Source: Azophilus sp965220425 (GTDB taxonomy: Bacteria; Pseudomonadota; Gammaproteobacteria; Pseudomonadales; Azotimanducaceae). From it: a stretch of DNA of 64,000 nt. The stretch is taken from the NCBI GenBank assembly GCA_965220425.1, contig OZ244830.1, positions 1,798,001 to 1,862,000 on the forward strand. The letters are read 5' to 3'. Position 1 is the first letter of the stretch; every line of letters starts with the position of its first letter. Below are positions 1 through 9,175 of the stretch, one piece after another. The notes beneath the pieces are model-generated. The model searched no databases and was not told the DNA's origin. It worked only from the letters and a program-made list of their open reading frames with translations. Position numbers and translations under genes: made by a program.

Positions 1-384
1 CTGATGCCGAAACCGGAGATTCACGAGACCGCCCAGAATGCCGGCATCGTCTATTACGGCAGCAGCGCCATGCCCATGGACGAAACCCTGCAGATGTTGC
101 AGGCGGACGGCATCGGGCTGGACCGCATGCGCATTCGCGGGTTCCCGTTCGGCGAGGAGGTCCATCGGTTCATCGATCGCCACGACCTGGTGTTCGTGGT
201 GGACCAGAACCGGGATGCGCAGATGCGCACCCTGCTGATCAACGAAGGCGATGTGGACCCGGCGAAGCTTGTGCCGGTGCGCTACTACGCCGGGCTGTCG
301 ATTTCGGCGGACGATATTCACTCCCAGGTGCTTGAGCATTTCAAGGCGCGGAAACTGCCCCGCCTGACGGAGGTGCGCTCATGA
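1..384 (+). CDS. korA: 2-oxoacid:ferredoxin oxidoreductase, alpha subunit (C-terminal part)
   Basis: This is the last ~127 residues of a gene cut by the left edge; the frame is open from base 1. The residues match the C-terminal domain of KorA/PorA-type alpha subunits, which with the beta subunit carry out CoA-dependent oxidative decarboxylation of a 2-oxoacid (usually 2-oxoglutarate) and reduce ferredoxin. The visible part includes the typical stretch RIRGFPFGEEV followed by FVVDQNRDAQM. Its stop overlaps the start of the beta subunit (ATGA), so the two are translationally coupled. Substrate cannot be decided from this fragment; 2-oxoglutarate is inferred from the two-subunit KorAB layout. 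Confidence 0.85.
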   Translation: MMPKPEIHETAQNAGIVYYGSSAMPMDETLQMLQADGIGLDRMRIRGFPFGEEVHRFIDRHDLVFVVDQNRDAQMRTLLINEGDVDPAKLVPVRYYAGLSISADDIHSQVLEHFKARKLPRLTEVRS

Positions 385-1436
385 CATTCGTTGCCAAGCC
401 GCGGATCCACCATCCGCAACTGCCGGTCAACGAACTCGGACTGACCCGGCGCGACTACGAAGGCCTGGTATCGACGCTCTGCGCCGGCTGCGGCCACGAC
501 TCCGTCAGCGCCGCGGTGGTGCAGGCCTGTGCGGAATTGGCGCTGCCGCCACACCGCTTCGCCAAAATGTCCGGCATTGGCTGCTCATCGAAGACGCCGA
601 GCTACTTTCTGGACAAGTCGCATGGCTTCAACTCCGTGCACGGGCGCATGCCGTCGGTGGCCACCGGCGCCAATCTGGCCAACCGGGATCTCTACTGCAT
701 CGGCATCTCGGGGGACGGCGACAGCGCCTCCATCGGGCTCGGCCAATTCGCCCACATCGTGCGGCGCCGCATCGACATGCTCTACATCGTCGACAACAAC
801 GGCACCTACGGGCTGACCAAGGGCCAGTTCTCGGCCACCAACGACCGGGGTTCGACCAGCAAGAAGGGCGTGCCCAACCTCTACGAACCGATCGATCTCG
901 TGAGCATGGCCCTGCAGATCGGCGCGAGCTTTGTCGCGCGCAGTTTCTCGGGCGACAAGCATCAACTGGTGCCGCTCGTCAAGGCGGGGCTGAAGCATCA
1001 CGGCATGGCGTTTCTGGACGTCATCTCGCCCTGCGTCGCCTTCAACAACCATAACGGGTCCACCAAGAGCTTCGACTATGTGCGCGGGCACAGCGGCAAC
1101 TTCGTGCACGCGGACTATTACCCGTCCGGCGAGGAGATCACGGCCGACTACGGTCCGGGCGCCACGGAGGATGTGCCGATGCCGGACGGTTCCATCCTGC
1201 GCCTGTACAAACTCGACCGGGACTACGATGTCCACGACCGCGTGGGCGCGCTGGAGACGGTGCAGCGCTATCAGGAAAGGGGCGAGGTGGTGACCGGGCT
1301 CCTGTATGTCGACCCGGATGCGGCGGACTGCCACGAGATCCTCGATACGGTGGAGCAGCCGCTGAACGGGTTGACCGAGGCGGACCTGTGCCCGGGATCG
1401 GCCGCCCTGGAGCGGGTCAACGAGAGTTTCCGCTGA
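381..1436 (+). CDS. korB: 2-oxoacid:ferredoxin oxidoreductase, beta subunit
   Basis: A 351-aa thiamine-diphosphate-binding subunit. The cofactor motif is clear: GDG at about residues 111-113 and the paired Asn (DNNGTYG) at about 137-143. CAGCGH with Cys34 and Cys37 lies near the N-terminus, as in other KorB/PorB proteins. It starts with the ATG that overlaps the korA stop. The length is usual for the beta subunit of the two-subunit enzyme, which lacks an internal ferredoxin domain, so an external ferredoxin must accept electrons. The role is most likely 2-oxoglutarate oxidation in the TCA cycle; pyruvate or branched-chain 2-oxoacids are alternatives. Confidence 0.9.
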   Translation: MTFVAKPRIHHPQLPVNELGLTRRDYEGLVSTLCAGCGHDSVSAAVVQACAELALPPHRFAKMSGIGCSSKTPSYFLDKSHGFNSVHGRMPSVATGANLANRDLYCIGISGDGDSASIGLGQFAHIVRRRIDMLYIVDNNGTYGLTKGQFSATNDRGSTSKKGVPNLYEPIDLVSMALQIGASFVARSFSGDKHQLVPLVKAGLKHHGMAFLDVISPCVAFNNHNGSTKSFDYVRGHSGNFVHADYYPSGEEITADYGPGATEDVPMPDGSILRLYKLDRDYDVHDRVGALETVQRYQERGEVVTGLLYVDPDAADCHEILDTVEQPLNGLTEADLCPGSAALERVNESFR

Positions 1437-1638
1437 CCGGGGCGCTGTTGCCGCCAGGCGACAGACTGACGGGCCGCCTGCGATCCGCGGTGATGAAGCG
1501 CCGGGTTTCAAGGGGTTTCAAGGGGCTGGCGCCAGCGCAGCCGGTTGACGCGCCAACACCCGTTCGAACGCCAGCCGAGGCAAGCGAAATTCAGCGACCT
1601 CGATCCCTTGAGACCCGGCCGAACGGGCCGATCGGCGA

Positions 1639-1666
1639 TTGTTCCGCCGGGGATTCAAACTATAAT
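1639..1666 (+). promoter_or_regulatory. Probable sigma-70 promoter of gap
   Basis: A perfect -10 hexamer TATAAT lies at 1661-1666. A weak -35 (TTGTTC, 1639-1644) precedes it by 16 bp. It sits about 45 bp upstream of the gap start, after a 270-bp gap following korB, so gap is probably transcribed separately. A short tandem repeat (two copies of TTTCAAGGGG, near 1504-1525) precedes it. Confidence 0.5.
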
Positions 1667-1709
1667 GCGCGCGACTCCGCGGCATCCCCCCTCGACATAA
1701 GGATTCCAC

Positions 1710-3179
1710 GTGGCCCTTCCGAGTCTCGACGACTATTTTCCCGATTGGAAAGAGCGCGAAGCCCTGGCCGAGGCGATGATCCCCATCATCGGTCGCCTCT
1801 ACCGCAAAAACGTGGTGGCCTACTGTTACGGCCGGGCGCTGTACAACCAGAGCGTCATCCAGATCATGAAGACGCACCGCTATGTGCGGCAGGTGGCCCA
1901 CAACGAATTGTCGGAGTTCGAGAGTTATCCCATCTGCGAAGCGCTCTCGCAGCTCGACCTCGGGCCGTCGCATGTCGATGTGGGCAAGCTGGCGACCCGT
2001 TTCATGGAGGAAGCCGGGCACAGCCGCATCCAGCCGATGGAATTCGTCGAGCGCGAATGCGCGGAGGTGATCGGCCGGCACGTACCACCGCTCGAGAAAC
2101 CCCAGGATATCGTGCTGTTCGGCTTCGGCCGCATCGGCCGGCTGCTCGCGCGCTTGCTGATCGAGAAGACCGGCGGCGGCCATCAACTGCGGCTGAAGGC
2201 CATCGTCGTGCGCAAGGGAAGCCCCAACGACCTGGTCAAGCGCGCGGCCCTGTTGCGCCGCGATTCGGTGCATGGCGCCTTCCCCGGGACACTCAGGGTC
2301 GATGAAGAGAACAATTGCCTCATCGCCAACGGCAACGTCATCCGGGTGCTGTACGCCGACCGTCCGGACCGGATCGACTACGAGCGCTACGGCATCCACA
2401 ACGCGATCGTCATCGACAATACCGGGGTATGGCGAGACGAAGCGGGCTTGCGCCGGCATCTCGAATCCAGGGGCACCGCCAGGGTGCTGCTCACCGCGCC
2501 GGCGAAGGGAACGATCAAGAACATCGTCTCAGGGGTCAATTCCTGGATGATGAATCAGAACGATGTGCTGCTCGGCGCCGCATCCTGCACGACCAACGCC
2601 ATCGTGCCGGTGCTGAAAGCGGTGAATACGGGATTCGAGATCGCGCACGGACACATGGAGACGGTGCACGCCTATACCAACGATCAGAACCTGATCGACA
2701 ACTATCACAAGAAGAACCGGCGCGGCCGCGGCGCACCGCTCAACATGGTGATCACCGAGACGGGCGCTTCGTCCGCCGTGACGACGCTGCTCCCCGAACT
2801 CGAGGGCAAGCTGACCGGCAACGCCATCCGGGTGCCGACGCCGAACGTATCCCTGGCGATACTCAATATGACCCTGTCCCACAACGTCAGCGTCATTGAG
2901 GTCAACGACTTTCTGCGCAATGCCTCCCTGCATTCGGGGCTGCAACGGCAGATCGACTACACGGAAGCGGCCGACGTGGTGTCGTCGGATTTCGTCGGCA
3001 ACCGCCACGCCTGTATCGTCGATGGCGGGGCGACGCTTGCGAAGGACAACCGGGTCGTGCTGTACGTGTGGTACGACAACGAGTTCGGCTACGCCTGCCA
3101 GGTGATCCGGATCGTCCAGAAGTGGGCGGGAATTTCCTACCCCCTGATTCCGCGGGACGTGGAAGAGCAGGGGTTCTAA
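1710..3179 (+). CDS. gap: Glyceraldehyde-3-phosphate dehydrogenase, long form
   Basis: A 489-aa member of the long GAPDH subgroup found in Pseudomonas and other Gammaproteobacteria, about 130 residues longer at the N-terminus than classical GapA (~330 aa). The Rossmann motif FGFGRIGRL starts near residue 137, and the active-site motif ASCTTN places the catalytic cysteine at Cys293. A C-terminal NEFGYACQV block is also present. It oxidises glyceraldehyde 3-phosphate to 1,3-bisphosphoglycerate with NAD(P)+; the long forms are often linked to gluconeogenic flux, but direction cannot be read from sequence. It starts with GTG 29 nt after a strong TATAAT. Its stop codon lies inside the inverted repeat that follows. 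Confidence 0.9.
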   Translation: MALPSLDDYFPDWKEREALAEAMIPIIGRLYRKNVVAYCYGRALYNQSVIQIMKTHRYVRQVAHNELSEFESYPICEALSQLDLGPSHVDVGKLATRFMEEAGHSRIQPMEFVERECAEVIGRHVPPLEKPQDIVLFGFGRIGRLLARLLIEKTGGGHQLRLKAIVVRKGSPNDLVKRAALLRRDSVHGAFPGTLRVDEENNCLIANGNVIRVLYADRPDRIDYERYGIHNAIVIDNTGVWRDEAGLRRHLESRGTARVLLTAPAKGTIKNIVSGVNSWMMNQNDVLLGAASCTTNAIVPVLKAVNTGFEIAHGHMETVHAYTNDQNLIDNYHKKNRRGRGAPLNMVITETGASSAVTTLLPELEGKLTGNAIRVPTPNVSLAILNMTLSHNVSVIEVNDFLRNASLHSGLQRQIDYTEAADVVSSDFVGNRHACIVDGGATLAKDNRVVLYVWYDNEFGYACQVIRIVQKWAGISYPLIPRDVEEQGF

Positions 3180-3299
3180 CCCGCATCGCTCACCGACTTT
3201 CGTCGCGAGGGCGTCGAGGCGCCGTGTAAGCGTGGTCGCGCGGACCGCTTACGCGATGCATCGGCGTCCGCAGCAGCAAGTTGGTGAGCGATGCGGGCT
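3176..3299. repeat. Short element with terminal inverted repeats
   Basis: The left end CCCGCATCGCTCACC (about 3180-3194) reappears inverted at the right end as GGTGAGCGATGCGGG (about 3283-3297). The total is about 124 bp, with an internal hairpin (GTAAGCG paired with CGCTTAC). The ends match those of larger elements at 29428-29721 and 39578-39828, so it is probably a short member of the same family. It overlaps the gap stop codon and could act as its terminator hairpin. Confidence 0.6.
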
Positions 3300-3325
3300 G
3301 AGCGCGAGTCCCTGACGGGACCGGA

Positions 3326-3511
3326 TCAGGCCGCGTAGGCGACCGCTTCCGAGAGATGCTCGTCGATGATGGCCTGGACGGTCTCCCGGCAGGATCCGCA
3401 GCAGGCGCCGACACCGAGCGCATCGCTCAACCCGTCGAGATCGTGCGTGCCGCCGTTCGCGGCCTCGCGAATCTCGGTATCGGTAACGGCTCTGCACAGG
3501 CAAACATACAT
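3326..3511 (-). CDS. bfd: Bacterioferritin-associated ferredoxin
   Basis: A 61-aa [2Fe-2S] protein that reduces ferric iron in bacterioferritin so that iron can be released. The four cluster ligands are in the family pattern: Cys4-x-Cys6 and Cys38-x2-Cys41 (MYVCLC ... CCGSC). The start at MYVCLC matches E. coli Bfd; an upstream in-frame ATG would add 7 residues. It is divergent from bfr, and Fur-box-like sequences lie in the shared intergenic region, as expected for a gene expressed under iron starvation. Confidence 0.9.
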   Translation of the reverse strand: MYVCLCRAVTDTEIREAANGGTHDLDGLSDALGVGACCGSCRETVQAIIDEHLSEAVAYAA

Positions 3512-3529
3512 GACGGCGCGTAGTGTAAA

Positions 3530-3548
3530 CAAAAACGATTCTCAATAG
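3530..3548. promoter_or_regulatory. Fur-box-like site near bfd start
   Basis: The core AACGATTCTCAATAG matches 11 of 15 positions of a Fur half-site array (AATGATTATCATTAT). It lies about 20 bp upstream of the bfd start codon, where Fur would block transcription. The match was made by eye. Confidence 0.45.
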
Positions 3549-3593
3549 CAAGGGCGCATGCATCGCAATCGCCAGCGGATGCCGATTCGCAAA

Positions 3594-3613
3594 AGCGAAT
3601 CATTTTCAATATA
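3594..3613. promoter_or_regulatory. Fur-box-like site upstream of bfr
   Basis: GCGAATCATTTTCAATAT is a good match to the Fur consensus (about 14 of 18 to ATGATAATCATTTTCATT). It lies in the AT-rich segment between bfd and bfr, about 80 bp before the bfr start. Confidence 0.5.
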
Positions 3614-3689
3614 AATCAATGGGTTAGGGTTGTATTTTCGATTGGGGGATGGCATCCTGTCGACATCGCACACCAGCCGGGAACTCATC

Positions 3690-4166
3690 ATGCAGCCGAT
3701 GCACAAGGACATTGTCGTTCACCTCAACAGCGTGCTGAAGAACGAGTTGACGGCCATCAACCAGTATTTTCTGCATGCCAAGATGTTCGAGGACTGGGGC
3801 ATTCGAAGGCTGGCCCACAAGGAGCGCGAGGAATCCTTCGACGAGATGAAGCATGCCGAAGCGCTCGCCGAGCGTATCCTCTTTCTGGAAGGCCTGCCCA
3901 ACCTGCAGGATCTCGGCAAGCTCAGGATCGGGCAGCACACCAGCGAGATGCTGGAATGCGACCTCACCCTGGAGATGGACGCGATGCCGGCGCTCAGGGA
4001 AGCCATCGCCTTCTGCGAAGCCAACGGCGACTATGTTTCCCGGCAACTCTTCCGCGGCATACTCGACTCTGAAGAAGAACACGTCGACTGGCTGGAGACC
4101 CAACTCGATCTCATCGGCAAGGTCGGCCTGGAGAACTATATCCAGTCGCAGATGCACGGCGATTGA
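3690..4166 (+). CDS. bfr: Bacterioferritin
   Basis: A 158-aa subunit of the 24-mer, heme-containing iron store. All diiron ligands align with E. coli Bfr: Glu19, Glu52 and His55 in the first half, with the second set near residues 95, 128 and 131 (SEEEHVDWLE). The heme ligand Met53 (DEMKH) is present, so this is a heme-binding subunit rather than a heme-free ferritin paralogue. The ATG at 3690 gives the usual family length; an upstream in-frame ATG at 3630 would add 20 non-conserved residues. The partner is the divergent bfd. Tandem copies of ATCGGCGCCCGT follow the stop. Confidence 0.95.
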   Translation: MQPMHKDIVVHLNSVLKNELTAINQYFLHAKMFEDWGIRRLAHKEREESFDEMKHAEALAERILFLEGLPNLQDLGKLRIGQHTSEMLECDLTLEMDAMPALREAIAFCEANGDYVSRQLFRGILDSEEEHVDWLETQLDLIGKVGLENYIQSQMHGD

Positions 4167-4566
4167 ATCGGCGCCCGTATCGGCGCCCGTATCGGCGGGG
4201 CGGGGGAGCGACGATTGCCTTCTTAGACCTCTTGTTCGCGGATCAGGTTGTCAAATGAGACAAGTTCCCTCCCGGTCGCTGCTTTCGCATGGGGCTGGCG
4301 CGTAGCCCCGTTAGGCCTGCAAATCGGAAATCGACGCAGGTTGCACTCGTCAGCGAGGTAATTCTTTGCCAAAATGCGCACCCCGAGCACGGACGTTGCG
4401 CCGAGGGTAACTGCGGGCGCAGCATCGGGCTTGAGGCTCGGGCGCGTTTTCGCGCCGGTCGTTAAGCAGACCTAAGCCAAAGACCATGCTTCAGATAACG
4501 GGCCTCGGCTCGTTGTGCGGCGCATGTCGGAATGAGGCGGACAGGACGCGGATAGGAGGCAGATAG
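4167..4566. other. Intergenic region upstream of the oxidase operon
   Basis: There is no convincing gene here. It begins with a short tandem repeat (ATCGGCGCCCGT units, about 4167-4198). It presumably carries the promoter of the cytochrome oxidase operon, but I see no -35/-10 pair I trust. It ends in a strong ribosome-binding site, AGGAGG at 4554-4559, 7 nt before ctaC. Confidence 0.5.
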
Positions 4567-5958
4567 ATGGCGTTTGCTATTGCACTGATCGTTCTGATTG
4601 TGGGTTCGGTACTGTTTCATGTGGTAAGCCCCTGGTACCTGACGCCGCTGGCGTCGAACTGGAGCATGATCGACCTCACGATCGACATCACCTTCTGGGT
4701 GACCGGCTTCGTGTTCGTCGCGGTCAACGCCTTCATGGCGTACTGCATCATCCGGTTCCGCTACAACAAGCAGAAGCGCGCCGCCTACCAGCCGGAGAAC
4801 AAGAAGCTGGAGATCTGGTTGACCGCGGTTACCGCCATCGGCGTGGCGGCCATGCTGGCGCCGGGATTGATCGTGTGGGCCGATTTCGTCACGGTGCCGG
4901 AGGATGCTCACGAGGTCGAGGCGGTTGGGCAGCAATGGCACTGGAGCTACCGGCTGCCCGGCGGCGACGGCAAGTTCGGCAACGTCGAGGCCCGGTTCAT
5001 CAGCGACGACAACCCGTTCGGCATGGACCCGGAGGATCCCCACGGCCAGGACGACCGGCTGATCGAGAGCAACAAGGTGCATCTGCCCCTGGACAAGCCC
5101 GTCAAGTTCAACCTGCGTTCGAAGGACGTGCTGCACAACTTCACGGTTACCCAGTTCCGGGTGAAGATGGACCTGGTTCCGGGTCTCGTCTCCTACCTGT
5201 GGCTGACGCCCACGAGAACGGGTGAGTTCGAGGTGTTGTGCGAGGAACTCTGCGGCATCGGTCACTTCGTGATGCGCGGCCGGGTCATCGTCGATGAACA
5301 GAACGACTACGATGCCTGGTACGCGGCGCAGCCGACCTATGCGGAGACGGCGGACCGCCCGGTCGGCGACCCGATTATGGGGCAGGCGCGCTACGCGGTT
5401 TGCATTGCCTGCCACGGCCCGGCGGGCGAAGGCATTGTCGCCCTGAACGCACCGAAAATCTCCGGGCAGGAGCCCTGGTACCTGCGCCGGCAACTCAACT
5501 ACTACAAGTCCGGCGCGCGCGGCGCCCACCCCGAAGACATTTTCGGGCAACAGATGGCGCCGATGGTGCTTACGCTTCAAGACGCCCAGGCGATCGAAGA
5601 CGTGATCGCCTATATCGGCGCCTTGCCGGACGAGCCCGCGCAAGTCACCGTCGCCGGCGATGCGGACCGCGGCCGCGATCTCTGGGTCACCTGCGGAGCC
5701 TGCCACGGTTACACCGGCGAGGGCATCAAGTCGCTCAATGCGCCGCGCACGGCGGGCATGACCGACTGGTACCTGAAGCGGCAACTGGAAAATTTCAAGG
5801 CCAACATTCGCGGCCGCCATCCCGGCGACCTGTATGGCTGGCAAATGGCCGAAATGGCACGGATTCTCAAGGACGGCAGCGCGGTAGACGATGTCGTCGC
5901 CTACATCAATACCTTTGGCCGCGGGGCGGCCGCCACGGATATTGGAGCGGAGGAATAG
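4567..5958 (+). CDS. ctaC: Cytochrome c oxidase subunit II with two fused cytochrome c domains
   Basis: A 463-aa subunit that takes electrons from cytochrome c into the binuclear CuA centre. Three hydrophobic segments at the N-terminus anchor it. The CuA ligands are His190, Cys225, Glu227, Cys229, His233 and Met236 (CEELCGIGHFVM). The C-terminus carries two class I cytochrome c domains: heme motifs CIACH (279-283) and CGACH (376-380), each with a downstream QMA or WQMA methionine. One fused heme domain is common in caa3 oxidases; two in tandem is less usual. AGGAGG precedes the start. Its TAG stop lies one base before the ctaD start. Confidence 0.93.
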   Translation: MAFAIALIVLIVGSVLFHVVSPWYLTPLASNWSMIDLTIDITFWVTGFVFVAVNAFMAYCIIRFRYNKQKRAAYQPENKKLEIWLTAVTAIGVAAMLAPGLIVWADFVTVPEDAHEVEAVGQQWHWSYRLPGGDGKFGNVEARFISDDNPFGMDPEDPHGQDDRLIESNKVHLPLDKPVKFNLRSKDVLHNFTVTQFRVKMDLVPGLVSYLWLTPTRTGEFEVLCEELCGIGHFVMRGRVIVDEQNDYDAWYAAQPTYAETADRPVGDPIMGQARYAVCIACHGPAGEGIVALNAPKISGQEPWYLRRQLNYYKSGARGAHPEDIFGQQMAPMVLTLQDAQAIEDVIAYIGALPDEPAQVTVAGDADRGRDLWVTCGACHGYTGEGIKSLNAPRTAGMTDWYLKRQLENFKANIRGRHPGDLYGWQMAEMARILKDGSAVDDVVAYINTFGRGAAATDIGAEE

Positions 5959-5959
5959 C

Positions 5960-7738
5960 ATGGCTCAAGTTGCACACGATGCGGTCTCGGATGCGGATCT
6001 CGGTCCGTTCGAGGTCGAGGATGTCGAGCTTTACCACCCCAGAACCTTTATCGGCAAATACATCTGGAGCCAGGATGCGAAGATAATCGCCATACAGTAC
6101 GCGATTACCGCCATCGGCATCGGCCTGGTGGCCCTGGCGCTGTCCATTCTCATGCGCCTGCAACTCGGCTTTCCGGACAGCTTTTCCATGATCGACCCGG
6201 CGAACTACCTGCAGTTCGTCACGATGCACGGCATGATCATGGTGATCTACCTGCTCACCGCGCTCTTTCTGGGCGGCTTCGGCAATTACCTGATCCCGCT
6301 GATGTGCGGCGCCAGGGACATGGTGTTCCCTTACGTGAACATGGTCAGTTACTGGGTGTATCTGGCCGCGGTACTGATCCTCGTTGCCAGCTTCTTCGTT
6401 CCCGGCGGTCCGACCGGCGCGGGATGGACGCTGTATCCACCCCAGGCAGTGGTTCGCGGTACCCCGGGCGCGGGGGCCGGCATCATCCTGATGCTGATTT
6501 CGCTGTGCGTGTTCATCGTCGGCTTCACCATGGGCGGCCTCAACTATGTCGTCACCGTGCTGCAAGCCCGCACCCGCGGCATGACCCTGATGCGTCTGCC
6601 GCTGACCGTCTGGGGCATATTCATGGCGACGGTGCTGGCGCTGCTTGCGTTCCCGGCGTTGTTCGTGAGCTGCATCATGATGATTCTCGACAGCCTGGTC
6701 GGCACGAGCTTCTTCATGCCGGCCATGATCTCCATGGGCGAGCAGACCAGCTACAGCGGCGGCAGCCCCATCCTGTTCCAGCACCTGTTCTGGTTCTTCG
6801 GGCATCCTGAGGTATACATCGTCGCGCTGCCGGCATTCGGCATTGTCTCGGACCTGCTGTCCACGCACGCCCGCAAGAACATCTTCGGCTACCGCATGAT
6901 GGTCTGGGCCATCGTGGCCATCGGCGCGCTCAGTTTCGTTGTCTGGGCGCATCACATGTACGTGAGCGGCATGAATCCGTATTTCGGCTTCTTCTTCGCC
7001 ACGACCACCCTGATCATCGCGGTGCCGACGGCCATCAAGGTCTACAACTGGGTACTGACCCTGTGGCGCGGCAACATTCAGCTCACCGTCCCGATGCTGT
7101 TCGCCATCGGCTTCATCTTCACGTTCATCAACGGCGGCCTGACCGGGCTCTTCCTGGGTAACGTGACCGTCGATCTGCCCCTGTCGGATACTTATTTCGT
7201 CGTCGCCCATTTCCACATGGTGATGGCGGTCTCGCCGGTGCTGGTCGTGTTCGGCGCGATCTATCACTGGTATCCCAAGATCACCGGCAAGATGCTGGAC
7301 GACACCCTGGGCAAGATTCATTTCTGGATGACGTTCCTCGGCACGTACGCCATCTACTATCCGATGCACTACCTGGGTTTCGAGGGTGTGCCCCGGCGCT
7401 ACTACGCATACGGGGAGACGGCGTTCATGTCCGAGTCGGCGCAGGATCTGAATGCGGCCATCTCGATCGCCGCGATTTTCGTTGCCGTCGCCCAGGTGAT
7501 CTTCCTCGTCAACATCGTCAAGAGCCTGATCGATGGCAGGAAGGCCGGCCCCAATCCCTGGAACGCCACGTCCCTGGAATGGCAGACGCCGCATACGCCG
7601 CCACGGCACGGCAACTTCGACGAGTTGCCGTCGGTGTACCGCTGGGCGTACGACTACGGCGTCCCGGGCGCCGAGCGCGATTTCATTCCTCAGAACGTGC
7701 CATCGGAAGACATGGCCGGGGCCCAGGCCAGGTCCTGA
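5960..7738 (+). CDS. ctaD: Cytochrome c oxidase subunit I (type A1)
   Basis: A 592-aa, roughly 12-helix catalytic subunit that reduces O2 and pumps protons. Visible ligands: His90 (low-spin heme a), His282 and Tyr286 in HPEVY (CuB, with the cross-linked Tyr), His331/His332 (CuB), and His417/His419 (AHFHM; heme a3 and heme a). Glu284 in HPEVY marks an A1-type D-channel oxidase. The ATG at 5960 has a GGAGG site inside the end of ctaC. It is second in a five-gene operon. Confidence 0.95.
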   Translation: MAQVAHDAVSDADLGPFEVEDVELYHPRTFIGKYIWSQDAKIIAIQYAITAIGIGLVALALSILMRLQLGFPDSFSMIDPANYLQFVTMHGMIMVIYLLTALFLGGFGNYLIPLMCGARDMVFPYVNMVSYWVYLAAVLILVASFFVPGGPTGAGWTLYPPQAVVRGTPGAGAGIILMLISLCVFIVGFTMGGLNYVVTVLQARTRGMTLMRLPLTVWGIFMATVLALLAFPALFVSCIMMILDSLVGTSFFMPAMISMGEQTSYSGGSPILFQHLFWFFGHPEVYIVALPAFGIVSDLLSTHARKNIFGYRMMVWAIVAIGALSFVVWAHHMYVSGMNPYFGFFFATTTLIIAVPTAIKVYNWVLTLWRGNIQLTVPMLFAIGFIFTFINGGLTGLFLGNVTVDLPLSDTYFVVAHFHMVMAVSPVLVVFGAIYHWYPKITGKMLDDTLGKIHFWMTFLGTYAIYYPMHYLGFEGVPRRYYAYGETAFMSESAQDLNAAISIAAIFVAVAQVIFLVNIVKSLIDGRKAGPNPWNATSLEWQTPHTPPRHGNFDELPSVYRWAYDYGVPGAERDFIPQNVPSEDMAGAQARS

Positions 7739-7778
7739 GCCGGGTCCGGGGGCGCAAACGGCCGAACGAGGCGATTGA

Positions 7779-8438
7779 ATGACCGCGACACTCGTCTTTC
7801 TGGCGATACTGATGGGTATTGTGGTGTGGTGGCTGGTTCGCCAGACCATCAACACCAAGCCCTGGGTGGCGAGCGCGCCGGTGGGCGCCCAGCCCGGCGT
7901 CGGATTCCTGCCGCCCATCAAGGTGGGGCTCGGTGTGCTGCTGGCGGTGATCACGTCCCTGTTCGCCCTGTTTGTCAGCGCTTATGCGATCCGCATGGAG
8001 TACGGTGACTGGCGCCCGTTGCCGGAACCGCAAATGCTGTGGATCAACACGGGGCTCCTGTTCCTCGGCAGCGTCGGCCTGCAGATGGCGTGGCGAGCCG
8101 CCGGACGGGAGGACTGGGCCGGGATGAAAACCGGCTTGCTGCTTGGCGGCGGCTTCGCCGTCGCCTTCATGGCCGGGCAGTTCCTCGCCTGGCGGCAGCT
8201 TGTGGATGCGGGGTATATCGTTTCCGGAAACCCCGCCAACGCGTTCTTCTATACGCTTACCGGGCTGCATGTGCTGCACCTGCTCGGCGGACTGGTGGCC
8301 TGGGTGCGAACGGCAAGCCATGCTTGGGCGGGTGAATCGATGTCCAGGGCGCGGCTAGGGGTGGAACTGTGCGCCGTTTACTGGCACTTCCTGTTCGTTG
8401 TCTGGCTGATACTTTTCGGCCTGATGTTGTCCACTTGA
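7779..8438 (+). CDS. Heme-copper oxidase subunit III-like protein (first copy)
   Basis: A 219-aa membrane protein with about six hydrophobic helices. The last carries the family signature YWHFLFVVWLILF. GLHVLHLLGG in the middle matches the conserved GxHxxH region of subunit III. It has an extra N-terminal helix followed by a Pro-rich loop before the subunit III part. It lies between ctaD and a second, quite different subunit III gene, so the pair may assemble together or replace each other. It contains no cofactor ligands. Confidence 0.8.
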   Translation: MTATLVFLAILMGIVVWWLVRQTINTKPWVASAPVGAQPGVGFLPPIKVGLGVLLAVITSLFALFVSAYAIRMEYGDWRPLPEPQMLWINTGLLFLGSVGLQMAWRAAGREDWAGMKTGLLLGGGFAVAFMAGQFLAWRQLVDAGYIVSGNPANAFFYTLTGLHVLHLLGGLVAWVRTASHAWAGESMSRARLGVELCAVYWHFLFVVWLILFGLMLST

Positions 8439-8455
8439 ATTAGGATCAAACAACC

Positions 8456-9157
8456 GTGGCGGAATCCGTTGCTCTGGCTCCTGGCATAAAAGGCATTGTC
8501 GACGACTGGTCTTCGGACCAGCGGGCGTTCAAGAAGGTTCCGTGGGGAAAGGCCATGATGTGGATCTTTCTCTTGAGCGACACCTTCATTTTCTCGATCT
8601 TCCTGGTTTCCTACATGACCGTGCGCATGTCGACGACCGTGCCATGGCCCAATTCCAGCGAGGTATTCGCGCTGACGCTGTTCGGCGCGCACATTCCGCT
8701 GATCCTGATCGCCATCATGACCTTCGTGCTCATCACGAGCAGCGGCACCATGGCCATGGCGGTGAAATTCGGCTATGAGAAGCGAAAGGTACCGACCTTC
8801 CTGCTGTTGCTGGCTACCGCGACTCTGGGCGCCACCTTCGTGGGCATGCAGGCCTTCGAGTGGACCAAGCTCATCGTCGACGAAGGGGTACGACCCTGGT
8901 CGAATCCCATGGGCGCGCCGCAGTTCGGCGCCGCATTCTTCATGATCACGGGATTTCACGGCACGCACGTTTCATTCGGCGTGCTGTTTCTGATCGTCAC
9001 GGCCGTCAAGGTGGCCCGGGGCGATCTCGACAAGGAGACGCCCGGCTTCATGACCGGCCGCAAGAACCGCTACGAGATCGTCGAGACGATGGGCTTGTAC
9101 TGGCATTTCGTCGACCTGGTCTGGGTCTTCATCTTCGCGTTCTTTTATCTTTGGTAG
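8456..9157 (+). CDS. ctaE: Heme-copper oxidase subunit III (second copy)
   Basis: A 233-aa protein with a GTG start 17 nt after the previous gene. Recognisable subunit III blocks are WIFLLSDTFIFSIFL near the N-terminus, GFHGTHVSFGV, and the terminal YWHFVDLVWVFIF. It is closer to classical subunit III than the preceding gene. Its role is stabilising subunit I and proton uptake during O2 reduction in the inner membrane. Confidence 0.88.
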   Translation: MAESVALAPGIKGIVDDWSSDQRAFKKVPWGKAMMWIFLLSDTFIFSIFLVSYMTVRMSTTVPWPNSSEVFALTLFGAHIPLILIAIMTFVLITSSGTMAMAVKFGYEKRKVPTFLLLLATATLGATFVGMQAFEWTKLIVDEGVRPWSNPMGAPQFGAAFFMITGFHGTHVSFGVLFLIVTAVKVARGDLDKETPGFMTGRKNRYEIVETMGLYWHFVDLVWVFIFAFFYLW

Positions 9158-9175
9158 GGAGCTTGGAAATTCACC

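Noticed and set aside
5906..7954. Very long open frame on the minus strand opposite ctaD
   Set aside because: It is antisense to a strongly conserved oxidase gene; the high GC content removes stops in the shadow frame, and its product is low-complexity and without a domain.
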